Source: Taudactylus pleione (taxonomy: Eukaryota > Chordata > Amphibia > Anura > Myobatrachidae). Taken from it: 64,000 nt of DNA. Each line of letters opens with the position of its first letter. Positions within the stretch are counted from its first letter, which is position 1. The notes beneath the pieces were generated by a model, which was given only the letters and a program-made list of their open reading frames with translations, was not told the origin of the DNA and made no database searches. The stretch is from assembly GCA_031769625.1 (NCBI GenBank), contig JAUIMM010000686.1:186001-250000 (forward strand). The letters run 5' to 3'. Positions 11,274 through 21,659 of this stretch are shown here, piece after piece. The translations under genes and the position numbers were made by a program.

Positions 11274-12240
11274 GTTGTTCATATAATGTACATTTTCTTG
11301 CTTGAAGTCTCTGCGGTCCATAAGTTGAGAATGCATGATGCGATCTCCACACCGATGGTACCGGAATACTGTTGAATGAGTACGCATCAGTACAATACCA
11401 ATCACGGCTTACTTATCATGTATAAAACCTTGGTTACCAAATAATCTTTATTTCACAGAATGAACAAACTTAAATCTTATACTTTAAAGCTTATTAAACC
11501 TTTTATGTGAATATGTAATGTGTAAGTATGCGGGGTGTGATGTAAAGACGCTAGTTAACTTGGAGCAGATGCATGCGCATGAAGCTAATAAACAGCGTTT
11601 TCATACAGGATCTTATGCATTCACTAATATGCGATTAGTTAACAGCGCAATTGTGTGTATTAATGTGTGTATGAGAAATGGTGCACTTAAATCTCACTTA
11701 AACTAAGTGAACACCTAGCAGTGTGGAATGCTGAGCCTTATAGTTCCATGACTTGCTCATGCCCCAGCAGCCCCCACCCTTTTCAGGCTCCAAAATACTG
11801 GGCTTTGTTCTCCCAGGGCCTGTGTGGATGCAAATTAGCACAGCTACAAGACCCAAACCTCAGATAACACTCTTGGCTTTGAAGGTATTTTATTGCAGGA
11901 AGCCTGCTAATGTAAGGTGCTACAAACGACCCTCTTGCTGTATTCGAGCAGGGCCACCTGGAGTGAGAGCAGACGTTATGTCCAGGAAGCTTGTCTACAC
12001 AGGCTAGTTGTCACGTGGCCTTTGCTCTGTTTAGCTAATGCTATCCAATTTTGACATACTGTACAGCTATTTCTGAAATATTTCCTTTAGGGGAATTATA
12101 ATAATATACACTTTATCCAGAGCACCCAAACTACGTAAAGTCATGGGCTTTTGTTGAATCGCAGTAACTTTTGGCAATGGTCACAGATGCAATCGCATGA
12201 TGCTAATAGTAATATCGCCACATGTACAAAAGTGTGAGTT
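11274..12240. other. Internal copia region or inserted sequence, unassigned
   Basis: No coding similarity recognised. It lies between the candidate LTR and the short GGCG-rich tandem array and may be part of an insertion bounded by the inverted segments at 10640-10760 and 12490-12595. Confidence 0.4.
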
Positions 12241-12248
12241 TATCTAAA

Positions 12249-12341
12249 ATGGCGCTTAGGCGGCCATTCGCAAAATGGCGTCTTGCGATCTCATTTCCAA
12301 GATGGCGTCTTGCGGCCATTCGCAAGATGGTGTCGCTGCGA
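12249..12341 (+). repeat. Short tandem units with ATGGCG cores
   Basis: AAATGGCGCTTAGGCGGCCATTCGC is followed by three related units built from AAGATGGCGTCTTGCGG and GCCATTCGC. The core AANATGGCG and its complement resemble the YY1 binding consensus. This is a motif match, not evidence of binding. Confidence 0.6.
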
Positions 12342-12388
12342 TTCAATTTTAAACTGATCTTGTCTCAGCCAATAATCCAGCTTCGACA

Positions 12389-12488
12389 GAAAGATGTATA
12401 TTCCAGTGGTCAAACATGTAAAGATACAAACACAAAAAATGTAGTGTTTGTATCTTTACATGTTTGACCACTGGAATATACATCTTTC
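12389..12488. repeat. Perfect 45-bp-arm palindrome with 10-nt loop
   Basis: The left arm 12389-12433 (GAAAGATGTATATTCC...) is an exact complement of the right arm 12444-12488, with AAAAAATGTA between. It abuts the inverted copia segment starting near 12490, so it probably marks a rearrangement junction. Confidence 0.93.
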
Positions 12489-12883
12489 ATTATTGCAAAC
12501 ATGTTGCGAAGAATTTCGGTCTAAAGAGATCAAGATATCACAGTATTAAGAGAAGTGCTACTATCAGAGGGGTGTTATCCAGTTACATTGTATGTGTACG
12601 TTTGTCTTGGTGAGGATAATACCAGGTGGACATACACCCTTTTAGCTGCTTTTAAATGCAAAATTTGTAAGTACCAACTTTAATTTTTGTATAATTTATC
12701 TTTCAGGATGTTTACTGACATTTCAGTCACCACTCCATCTCAAAGCTTCTGTACATTATCGTATTTTGGTGTTATAGCCTTCTGTGCCATAGCTGCATTG
12801 ACTGGCTGGGTTCAGTAGCTGCCATTGCATGACATTCCACTGTGCCTAGGTGTAGAGTTGTTGGCAATGGGGTTGCTGCAGCA

Positions 12884-13740
12884 TTAGCAGTCCTCCTTTG
12901 CAAATTGGACTCTGTATCCTCTTTTCTCCAGTACACTAATGGCAATTAGATTAGTTTCTAGATCAGGCACAAATAGTACATCTTCAATGTCTGTGACAAC
13001 TGCTTTGCCTTTAATTCCCAAGCACACAGTAATTGTCCCATCTTTTGTGGCATTTAGGAACTTGTCTCCTATTCCCCTGATGTTTACTGACTCACACCGC
13101 TTAAATGACTTGATCCAACATTTATTACAGGCAAAATGATTTTTGGATCCTGAGTCCACGTACCAGCAGTCCTTGTGGTAGCTGTTTGCTACATTGAATG
13201 TTGACTAATTTCCGCTGTAATGTTTAGATGATGAGCTTGCCGTTTGCTACACTTAATTGCCACTGCAACCTCCTCGTCATCTACTATGATGGCCACTGAA
13301 GTCAATTGCTGAGAGATGGATAACATTCTGTCTTTACACTTGTTCATGTCCTTGCATGCACTAAGCTTTGTAGCATATAATGTAAGCCTCAAGTTAATTT
13401 ATCAAATTAGCCCCCTATCTTCATAGGTCATTTGTAAAGTCACCCATACATCATGTGCGGTTGTTTTCCCATAGATAATGGAATATACATGTGGTTCCAC
13501 ACCTAGACCTTTTGTACTGATAGTTCTGAATACTTCTTAGCTTGGATTATCACAGAGGTTGCTAGTAACTTTCCATGGCTTTACCTGCTTTAAATGCATC
13601 ACTATGGTAAGGTTCCCTGCAGCATAATTTTCTGCACCTGTCAGCTTTACAAACTTTATGTTGATCCCTGACTGTACATTTTCATACATGTGAATAAGGG
13701 TTTGCACACAGAGGTCCACTGCCAAAATATGCTAATGATT
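12884..13740 (-). pseudogene. Copia gag and protease remnant
   Basis: At 13537-13725 the - strand encodes a gag N-terminal block containing INIKFVKLTGAENYA and VKPWKV, matching the conserved copia gag start. At 12884-13170 it encodes WYVDSGSKNHF, where DSG is the aspartic protease active-site motif, and then VLFVPDLETNLIAISVLEKRGYRVQF, the pre-integrase start. The connection between them is frameshifted and no zinc knuckle is intact. Confidence 0.8.
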
Positions 13741-14234
13741 GCAATCGCTAAGCCATCACACAGCCAGCATAGAGGCACCCACTATCGCTATATCACATCC
13801 ATAATACCTCTGTCTTGCGTATACATCGGTAACATCAAGTAACATCGGCCCCTCACGCAGAATTATAGCCGGTCTGACCTGCTGCAGAAACTACAAGTCT
13901 TGTTGAACGCAATGAGTACTCAAGCTGCGTATGCCATCTCAGTGGCTGATTTATGCATGCCCAGGAAATGATGTTCAAACGGACCCTGCGTTTCCCCGAC
14001 TACTCCCCTGTCACCAAACCCAAACGCTCACAGCCTGTCACTCACTCTGCCATGGCATTCCGTGGTCTGCGTGATCGCAGTACAATTTTAGTGATGCCTT
14101 TTGCGCACTGCAGTGCATGCAAAGGACGCAACAATCAACCATCTGCATACGCTTTAGCAGTTGCGATTCACGCTGAATCGGGCCCTCTATCCGATCCTCT
14201 TATTCAGTGTCACATCGATCTGCAATCCTTAGTA

Positions 14235-14634
14235 TCTGCTTGCTACACACCAAGGTATCTGGACTTTTGGCAGCCAGAGTCGTGCATGGTGATGGCCTGG
14301 GTTCAGATAGTTTACTGTTTCTTATATTTGCCAAAGCCTGTATCTTAAAAATGTTAAGTAACCTTCTCCTGCTTTAAATGCATCGCCATGGCAAACTTCC
14401 CTGTAGCATAATTTTTAGCACCGGTCAGCTTTACAAAACTTCTACTGATCCCTGCACTGTACATATTCATACAGGTGAATAAGGGTCTGTCTGTACTGTA
14501 TCCGATCCACTTTTTCCATGTTGCAGTTGTCTGTAATTATTAGTTTCTGCTTGCTCCACACATAGGTATCTGGACTTTTGGTAGCTGGAGTCGTGCATGG
14601 TGATGGCCTGGGTTCAGATCCTGCTTGCACTAGG
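14235..14634 (-). pseudogene. Second copia gag-start copy and duplicated leader
   Basis: Around 14385-14450 the - strand again encodes VKLTGAKNYA and MHLKQEKV, a duplicate of the gag start at 13537-13725. A leader of about 70 bp around CTGGACTTTTGG and GTGATGGCCTGGGTTCAG occurs twice in direct orientation (about 14235-14310 and 14545-14620). Confidence 0.72.
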
Positions 14635-14648
14635 CTAAGCCCATAACC
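14635..14648 (-). promoter_or_regulatory. Copia-type primer-binding site
   Basis: On the - strand, immediately inside the 5' LTR, the sequence is GGTTATGGGCTTAG. Drosophila copia primes from an internal fragment of initiator tRNA-Met using GGTTATGGGCCCAG, so ten bases match exactly and two of the last four differ. Confidence 0.7.
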
Positions 14649-15185
14649 TATTAGCAGAGTGACCAGGGTTAGGGCACTGGGTCCATAACCGATTAGCAGA
14701 GTTGGGGCTCTGACGCAGTACTCTGAGCCCTCGGAGTACTGATAGTGCTTGCTGGATTAGTGAAATGCACAGTATAGGTGCTGCTTGCGGTTACTCCACA
14801 CATGAAATAGTTTAACCAGTTCTTAGGTTTATTAAGCAGTCAAACATACAGGTGGCTTTAGACACTGGGATTAAGCAGGTAGAATATAACTGGGTATTGG
14901 ATGCAGCCTGGGTTGCTGGGTGTTGTAGTGTGCTAGGTGGAATCGGAGCATACACCCTAGTGGTGTGTGGCGCTGTACTCCACTAGCAAGCAGTGGTGGT
15001 ACAGAGAGTCTGGGGCACCAATGTGGCCTTGTATTGTAGAAACACTGGGGAGAGTCCATGTTAAGAGGAGAAAGACGGACTGAGAAGCTGCGCATGCGCA
15101 GTAGCGCATGTCTGAGGTCTGACCTCCTGACAGCTGTGGCGGATCCTAGAGACGCCGGCACTCACTAATAGATTGAGGTAGCACA
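14649..15185 (-). repeat. 5' LTR of the copia element
   Basis: Direct-repeat partner of 9071-9560. It contains GCGCATGCGCAGTAGCGCATG near 15091-15111 and starts on the - strand at about TGTGCTACCTC. Confidence 0.82.
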
Positions 15186-17778
15186 GAGCGCTCATAATGC
15201 ACTACATTCAGCATGTACTGTTCCAGCAAGACTGATATCTATAAAGATGATATTATTTTGAAATATTTAAAAAGTTGTTTGGCTTAGTAAGAAATGCATA
15301 TTTATGTGTAAGCTGCTCTTAGTTTACTATCTCTAATATTTGCCAAAGCCTGTACCCTAAAAATGATATGTAACCCTCTCCTGTTTGTGGTTATTGGCTT
15401 ATGGCTCATTGACATTTCCTAGCTCTTGCTCCCAGGCTATGTTTGCTCTGCCGTAATGTAACCTGATTGATAGTTTTGATTTTCTGTTTTTCCTGTTTCT
15501 GCCCATTCCCTTTAGCCATTTACTGTAATAGGAATAGTATTTAATTTGTCACTGCAATAAATGTTCTTTGCTATACTGTGATTTTTCTTTCTTTTTTTTT
15601 TTTTTTTTTTTTACAGGACTTTTTTTATTATGTTTTGCCAGCAAAGTAAAATAGATTCCGAAGAGAAAATAGTGATTTTATGAGACTAGGGAAAAGTGAC
15701 ATAAATATGAATAACTGCAAATGTATTAAGAGAATAAACGATAAGTTAACAAAAAAATTACAGAAGGTGTTTCAGACACTAAGGATGGGGAAAAAAGAAG
15801 CTGATAAGAATACATGATTGATTATATAATATTTTTTTCCTGCAGAACTCAACCCACTATACAAAACTTTATGAACCGAATTTGGTACCTCCTACAGTTT
15901 TCTGGTGTCCTTAGATGACATCATAAGCCTTAATGAAAAGGACTTACACTAAAAGTGCTTTTAGTTCAGTTTAATCAGTCAGCTTGTGCTTGAGGACTTG
16001 CATGATAATATGGGGCTCCAACAGTTAGTTAGTTGGGGTACTGATAATTTACTGGTATACATCATCTGTCCTGTCTTGGAATAAATTGTCCTTTAAATTG
16101 TCCTTTATTGGAAGCCATTGACGGATTGGTATAACTCAGCCACTGAAGCGCTCTCCAAACTATTTCCTGTCCTATTAGACTATTAGAAAAATGCAGTCAA
16201 ATATATATTTCATGCAATTATTTTTTTTCTATTTTGTCATAACCTGTAAAGTGTAGGTAAGCATGATGTGTGTGTAATAAATAATTATATATAATGTATT
16301 TGTATTTTGCTAAGAATTTCATATAGATACAACTGATATTACAAATAAAAATATTAGTGTAATTTAAATTAATTACAAATAATTACCGGTAGGTCAATAA
16401 GGAGTGTACAGTTATAAATGTATTTACAAATGCTTAGGTTAATAAAAAATACTACTGAACTGCATTGCCCAGTACACAAGTGCATAGAAGAACATTATTC
16501 AGATCCAGTATCTTTAATTCCATAATGTTGTCCATAAATGTTGTGTCCCTATTGTGTAGCAATTTGGCCACAAACATGACAGAAAAATAACCATACATAC
16601 CCACACTCCACGCCTCTCATGGATGTGAATGACTAAAATATTCTCTGTAAAGTGCTTTGAAATTTTAGCACTAAAAAAATAACTATTAATGAATAAATAA
16701 AAAAAACTGCTGACCAGGTTTTCACCTTATGTATGTCTGACCCCTCTCAGCATTACGTACCTTATTTCCACGCACACTTGACATTTTTTTTCACTCTATA
16801 TAATGTACAAATTGTTACTATACATTTTTTTTTTTACATAACCATTGAAGACGCTGCCAGTGAGCCTAGTACAGACTGGCTTGGTCCTTTGTATCTTCAG
16901 TCTGTCTTAACTTTCAAGAAAACAATCAGAATAATTTGCGGGGGCCGTTTAACAGAAGAGGGACCCTTCTTCTCTTGCTGGCGCATGTCCCAAGTAGACT
17001 CTGGTACTGCGTAAGCACATGTCTTAGGGAAAATGGCAACTGCGCCGTTTTCCCAGTGATTTCTGTGGCACCAATGGGTGAATGGGTGCAGGGTATGTGG
17101 TGAGGACCCACAGCACACCTTGCACCCATTATAGGTACACCCATATTGAAGGGGGCTTCTCTGGACCCCCGAGAGTTCATCACAACAGGTATCAGTCAGG
17201 CATTCGGCATACAGATAGAATTCACGGGCGGCCATGGACAGTGAAACTGACTCGTGCAGCTTGTGTGAGGCTGAATTCACTCCAAGTTTATTTAAACCTT
17301 ACAATCCACTTATATAGCATACCATATAAGGCGTTTCCTGATTAATGCATACTGACTGCAATTCTGTTGGCTAAGCTAATTATTCTGTCTTAAGCCTTAT
17401 CTTCCTAGCTAAAACTTTTATGCTCTTTTATATATGCTTTGATTAACTTTTATGCTCTTATATATATGCTTTGATTAATAATGACATTTGCTAAAGCTCA
17501 CAAAATTTACTAAGACTTGCTGAAACATCCTAAAACTTATCTGAACACAATATACTGCTGAGTTGTCACTGTGAGCATATTTACACATCATTCTGTACTT
17601 CCCTATAACTACTTGGTAAGTCTGTACAGTGAATTTCAGCAAATATAAAATGGATTCCATGAGCTCTCATGGCCCTGACTTTATTACCCACGTCCATATG
17701 CCAGTGTCTACATGTATTAATTACCACTAATTTTCAATGCAAAAAAAAAACTAATCAGGCACTATTTCTCAAAATGCA
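15186..17778. other. Intronic sequence; poly-T tract and degenerate repeats
   Basis: A T-run is present at about 15591-15612. A 65-bp stretch near 15310-15375 duplicates 14310-14375 inside the copia element. Around 16940-17160 there is distant similarity, inverted, to the MITE at 8129-8447 (the CACTGGGAAAA block). A 36-bp tandem duplication with TTTATGCTCTT lies at 17417-17476. No gene is recognised. Confidence 0.45.
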
Positions 17779-18214
17779 CATATAGGTTGAATCTCCCATA
17801 TCCAAATATTCCAAAATATGGTATATTCCGAAATATGGATTTATTTTTTTTTTAACATGACTGAGATAGTGAAAACATTCGCTTTTTGATGTTTAATGTA
17901 CATAAACTTTAAGACACATAATTATTAAAAATATTGTATAAAATTACCTTTAGGCTTTAAAGGTGTATATGAAATATAAATGAATTTCATGTATGTACAC
18001 TAACTTTGTTTGAGCCACTAAATTTTTGCAAATATTGTATAAAATTACCTGCAGGTTGTGTGTATAAGGTGTATATGAAACATAAATTAATTCTGTGTTT
18101 AGATTTTGGTCCCATTCCCAAGATATCTCATTATGTTATGCAATTATTCCAAAATACGGAATATTCCATATCCACAATACCCCTGGTCCCAAGAATTTTG
18201 GATATGGGAGACTG
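17779..18214. mobile_element. Non-autonomous DNA transposon with TCTCCCATATCC ends
   Basis: The left end GTTGAATCTCCCATATCC is inverted at the right end as GGATATGGGAGAC. Inside, the block AATATTGTATAAAATTACCT occurs twice (around 17930 and 18031). The sequence style recalls Tigger/pogo-type MITEs with TATCC-rich ends; the family is a guess from memory. Non-coding. Confidence 0.6.
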
Positions 18215-18216
18215 AA

Positions 18217-18723
18217 GGCCTGATTCAGAGCCGGACGCTCTGACCAGAGCATTCGCTCTGAATCAGGGCCCTCCTACCTGAAAATGGAGCGGCCTCTTGG
18301 ACGCTCGCATAGCTGTGGGTGACCACCCACAGCTCTTGCAAGCGTCCATGATCATGGTCGCGATGGTCAAGACCATCGCGACCATCAGGCTTGTGACGAG
18401 ACCCTGCGGTAGGGTCTCGCTGCCGCAAGCCCAGGAGTGATTTTGGCTCTATCAGAGCCAAAATTACTCCCACTGACATCACTAGTGATGTCAGTGGGGC
18501 CGGACCCAGACGGTAGGCGTTCCCATGGGAACGCCTCTGTCTGGCAACCACGCCCAGGTACACCCACTAAAGGGGGCGTGCTGTCAGTCACCATCGACAG
18601 CACGCCCCCTTTAGTGCGAGGCCCATAGTCGTTATTCGGGTCTCGCGCATGCGCACGACGGAGCTCCCTCTGTCATGCGCATTTGGGTACCATCAATGCT
18701 CGCAAGCGGGTCTGAATGAGACC
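18217..18723. mobile_element. Chain-of-hairpins element, copy 1
   Basis: Begins GGCCTGATTCAGAG and ends near TCTGAATGAGACC. It contains consecutive separate palindromes: GGTCGCGATGG facing CCATCGCGACC, CGAGACCCTGC facing its complement, TTTTGGCTCT facing AGAGCCAAAA, TGACATCACTAGTGATGTCA, GGCGTTCCCATGGGAACGCC, and AAGGGGGCGTGCTGTC facing GACAGCACGCCCCCTTT. A second copy at 59330-59828 has the same order. Non-coding despite short open frames. Confidence 0.85.
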
Positions 18724-18829
18724 CTGAGACTCAACCTGTATATTGCAAATATTGTCTTTCCTGAAATAGTGTACAAATTCACTGTTCAAAAAGCTTTGAA
18801 TTCAATTTTGTGTAGCTTGGCAGCTATGC

Positions 18830-19135
18830 CATACTTGCCTACATTCCTGGAACGACCAGGAGGCTCCCGAAAAGCTCTCACCCAGAAGAGTCTCCCGGAG
18901 CCGGCCAGCACCTTCTGGCAAAACCTCCCACCCATCTCCCCCCACGGTAGCTGCCGGCCCACCCTCTCGCTTCATCATAGCCCCCTCCCTTTATAGTTGC
19001 TGTTATATCAGCAATGTATAGCAGGGGTGGGGCCATGATGATTATCGAGCCACCACGCCCTTCCCCCAACTGTGACTAGGCAGCGGACTTGGCTGTCCTC
19101 TCCCGGAGGGGGCAGTCAGAAAGTCGGCAAGCATG
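18830..19135. mobile_element. hAT-type MITE, CATACTTGCC family, copy 1
   Basis: Ends are CATACTTGCC at the left and GGCAAGCATG at the right. The flanks AGCTATGC (18822-18829) and AGCTAGGC (19136-19143) match in seven of eight bases, as in hAT insertion. Other copies occur at 25566-25976, 28953 onwards and 58856-59269. Confidence 0.85.
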
Positions 19136-19143
19136 AGCTAGGC

Positions 19144-19705
19144 TTTTACAATTTTAATGTGACTACTGAATTGTATAAAATAAAAACCATTTTGCTAAAT
19201 GACAATAATTCCTACTTGTTAACTTCCCTCTAACTCTCCCCTTGTTGGTCTGTTGGTTTGTGTGTGTTTGTGTGTTATCTTTAGAATTTCTGATTAATAT
19301 AATATCATTTGACTATTCTTTATGAATACTTTTCTAAAGATAAAATAAATGTTTGGATACAGAATCTGCACACCTTTTAATAATAATAATAATAGTAGTA
19401 GCATTTACAAGGCTGTTTAAGTGGGTAATTACTAAAAACATGTACCATCTTGACTATTGCAGTTCCTCTCTACCTGAATCTACTTTTGACATCATCAAGT
19501 GGGCAAATACGAAACTATCCTCTTCAATTGGCCTAATTAATTTTGGTTTAAGGAAATCATAGTGTAACTATCTAACAAGCATAAACATTATCAGCAAGCA
19601 GTATCTCTAGAATTGAATTCAAAAGCATATTCTTTTCTGCTGTTCATGTAAGAATAGTGTTTGGAATGTAATGTTCTGTAGTAATAATTGCCTTTCTTTT
19701 TATAG
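19144..19705. other. Intron upstream of the first visible camkk1 exon
   Basis: AT-rich sequence with a TAA microsatellite at about 19378-19400 and the pyrimidine-rich acceptor TTTCTTTTTATAG ending at 19705. Confidence 0.7.
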
Positions 19706-19759
19706 GGCTCATATGGTGTTGTGAAACTGGCTTACAATCAAAGTGATGACAAGTATTAT
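19706..19759 (+). CDS. camkk1: camkk1 exon: kinase glycine loop
   Basis: This 54-bp exon sits between a TATAG acceptor and a GTAAGT donor. It encodes GSYGVVKLAYNQSDDKYY, the second half of the ATP-binding glycine loop and beta-2 strand of a CaM kinase kinase. It starts and ends in phase 0. CaMKK1 is a cytosolic/nuclear Ser/Thr kinase that, once Ca2+/calmodulin binds, phosphorylates the activation loops of CaMKI, CaMKIV and AKT. The preceding exon should end in a Gly-Lys pair, but I did not find it at 1-19705, so it probably lies upstream of the window. Confidence 0.93.
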
Positions 19760-20239
19760 GTAAGTAATATCTGTTCTATTCTGTTTTATGACCATATTGT
19801 CATTTGTTCATACATATTCTGAGTTTAATACTTGTAGATCTCTAATGCTAGGAAATGCTAAATACACACATCCAACACTGGTGGGGTGAATTAATATGGC
19901 TCCAGGTAGTCAGAAATATATACGTTTATCAACATTAAAGACCAGCTATAAAATGTCAGATTTGCAAAATACACCATAGTCCTGTGCAGTATAATGTAAC
20001 ATATGTGACCCTGATCCCTAGAAGAGGGGGTGGGCCCTCAGGCAGTGAGGCCCACCAGGGGTTTCCCCTATACCCCTGTAGGCCAGTCCGACCCAGACTA
20101 AAGATACTATATTCTGTGCTAATCACTAACAGTGCCCATGTTGGACACTTTGGCTCCTCATCCAGATCTGAAATATTTTCTACAATGCATTGCTGTTATT
20201 AATCTGGTAAAAAATCATGCACACACTAGCAGTATTTAC
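19760..20239. other. Start of the 31.6-kb camkk1 intron
   Basis: The intron runs 19760-51319. Its first 480 bp contain no gene. Near 20020-20090 is a GC-rich patch typical of a decayed DNA-transposon end (GGGCCCTCAGGCAGTGAGG), with no resolved limits. Confidence 0.6.
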
Positions 20240-20525
20240 CAGAGCCGTAACTAGACTTTTTGGTGCCTTTTGCCAGAGAGAGCATTGGCGCCCCCCGTTT
20301 TTTTAAGTAGGGACATAAGATAGTGCATCTGAAAAAGGGCCATGGCCTCATGGGGATGGGCCAGGGAAGAGATAGGAGAAGGCCAGGAGATGCTGGGGAT
20401 AAAAGAAGAGGAAGCTTCAAGTGATAATGATAAAAAGCAGGAAAATTGAGAGGCCCAAACAGCGCCCCCTGCCCTGCGGTGCCCTTTGCCATGGCACAGG
20501 TCACACCACCCTAGTTACGGCCCTG
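20240..20525. mobile_element. hAT-type MITE with GTATTTAC target duplication
   Basis: Ends are CAGAGCCGTAACTAG and CTAGTTACGGCCCTG. Perfect 8-bp flanking duplications GTATTTAC lie at 20232-20239 and 20526-20533. At 286 bp it is non-coding and depends on an autonomous hAT elsewhere. Confidence 0.95.
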
Positions 20526-20533
20526 GTATTTAC

Positions 20534-21607
20534 TATCTATCTAATTGTATATATGAGTACTGCGCACAAATCAGAAAATACCTCAAACACTTAATAGAGT
20601 TAAAGGTGAACAACCAGTGAAAAATAATATTGGAAATACACAAATAATTATAAAGAAAGTCACTAATCCTTGACGTAGAAGTTGGCCACAGTCTTTTTAG
20701 GTGTCCGTTTGGCAGATGGGTGAAAGCTTACTGTGAATAAAAATTAAAAAGACATGCGTCTGATAGTGGTGCTCAGCGCAACCTATAGCCCTTGTTAAAA
20801 ATGGCCCTTGACACAAAATATAGCCATAATTAGCCTATTATGGCCTATAGCCATAATTAGCTATATATTGCCTATAGCCCTTGACACAAATTATAATGAT
20901 AATTAAAAATCACCTCAGGACTCCGGAGAAAAGACAGAGGTCACAGAGCTTAAGACGCAAGGTAACCAATTACACAAAAGACTATATACTATTGGATATT
21001 AGGACACGGACCGTATATCATTGGGTGCATTTTGGTAATTGATAGTCTTCCTAGTTGTGTGCTGGCTCATATTGATTGGGCAGTATCTATTGGTCCTAGT
21101 TTAGACTGGAAGTAGCATTCCATGCTGAAGAGCGGATATGGTGAAGCCCGGTACAGGAAGTGACGCAGTGGATTTTATATGCCTACTACTGGCCTATTCC
21201 CCCTTGTGGGTGTATGGTTCAAAGTTTTGGGTAGTCTATACATTGCCACAACGTATTTAGGAGACCAGTAGTGGCTGTGCGCTTGGTACATCAGCGCATA
21301 AGCCGAACCCATAAGTGTCGTAAGTGTTCCAGGTGTCCTAGCTATTTAAGGAGCCAGAGGAGCAGGGTAATTTTATTCTTATTTTTGAGTGGTGGTTGTC
21401 TTCACTGTATTTATTTTATAAATTTTTTTGTGCTGCTGTCCTTCTCAGTTCATGACTGAAACGTGGAGACATCTATGTTAAGTTTTATTTTACAGTCCCT
21501 CTTGAGTGCCTTCTTTTCTAGATACTATATATACAGTATGTATCTATAATATACATATATAATGGTTCTGCTATAGCTGCACCCACAGTTCCTGAACCTG
21601 ATTTTCA
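20534..21607. other. Intronic sequence, no gene recognised
   Basis: It includes tandem CCTATAGCCATAATTAGC-like units at about 20816-20880 and the motif GACTGAAACGTGGAGAC near 21452, also seen in related form near 54680. Confidence 0.45.
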
Positions 21608-21611
21608 TATA

Positions 21612-21655
<44 letters not shown>
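21608..21655. repeat. (TG)n(TA)n microsatellite
   Basis: TG repeats pass into about twenty TA units, immediately next to the left end of Tc1 copy C, which needs a TA target. Confidence 0.95.

Positions 21656-21659
<4 letters not shown>

Larger units (their letters stand above)
9071..15185 (-). mobile_element. Ty1/copia LTR retrotransposon, rearranged and defective
   Basis: Two direct repeats (9071-9560 and 14649-15185) act as 3' and 5' LTRs of a - strand element. Beside the 5' LTR is GGTTATGGGC, a copia-type primer-binding site; beside the 3' LTR is a polypurine run. Fragments of gag, protease (DSG) and integrase lie between them in the expected order on the - strand. I could not find reverse transcriptase or RNase H motifs, so that part appears deleted. 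Internal duplications and an inverted segment (10640-10760 versus 12490-12595) show heavy rearrangement. No 5-bp target duplication was resolved, so the outer edges are approximate. Confidence 0.82.

Noticed and set aside
15591..15612. T-run as a retrotransposed poly(A) tail of a processed gene
   Set aside because: No coding or LINE/SINE sequence adjoins it on either side.
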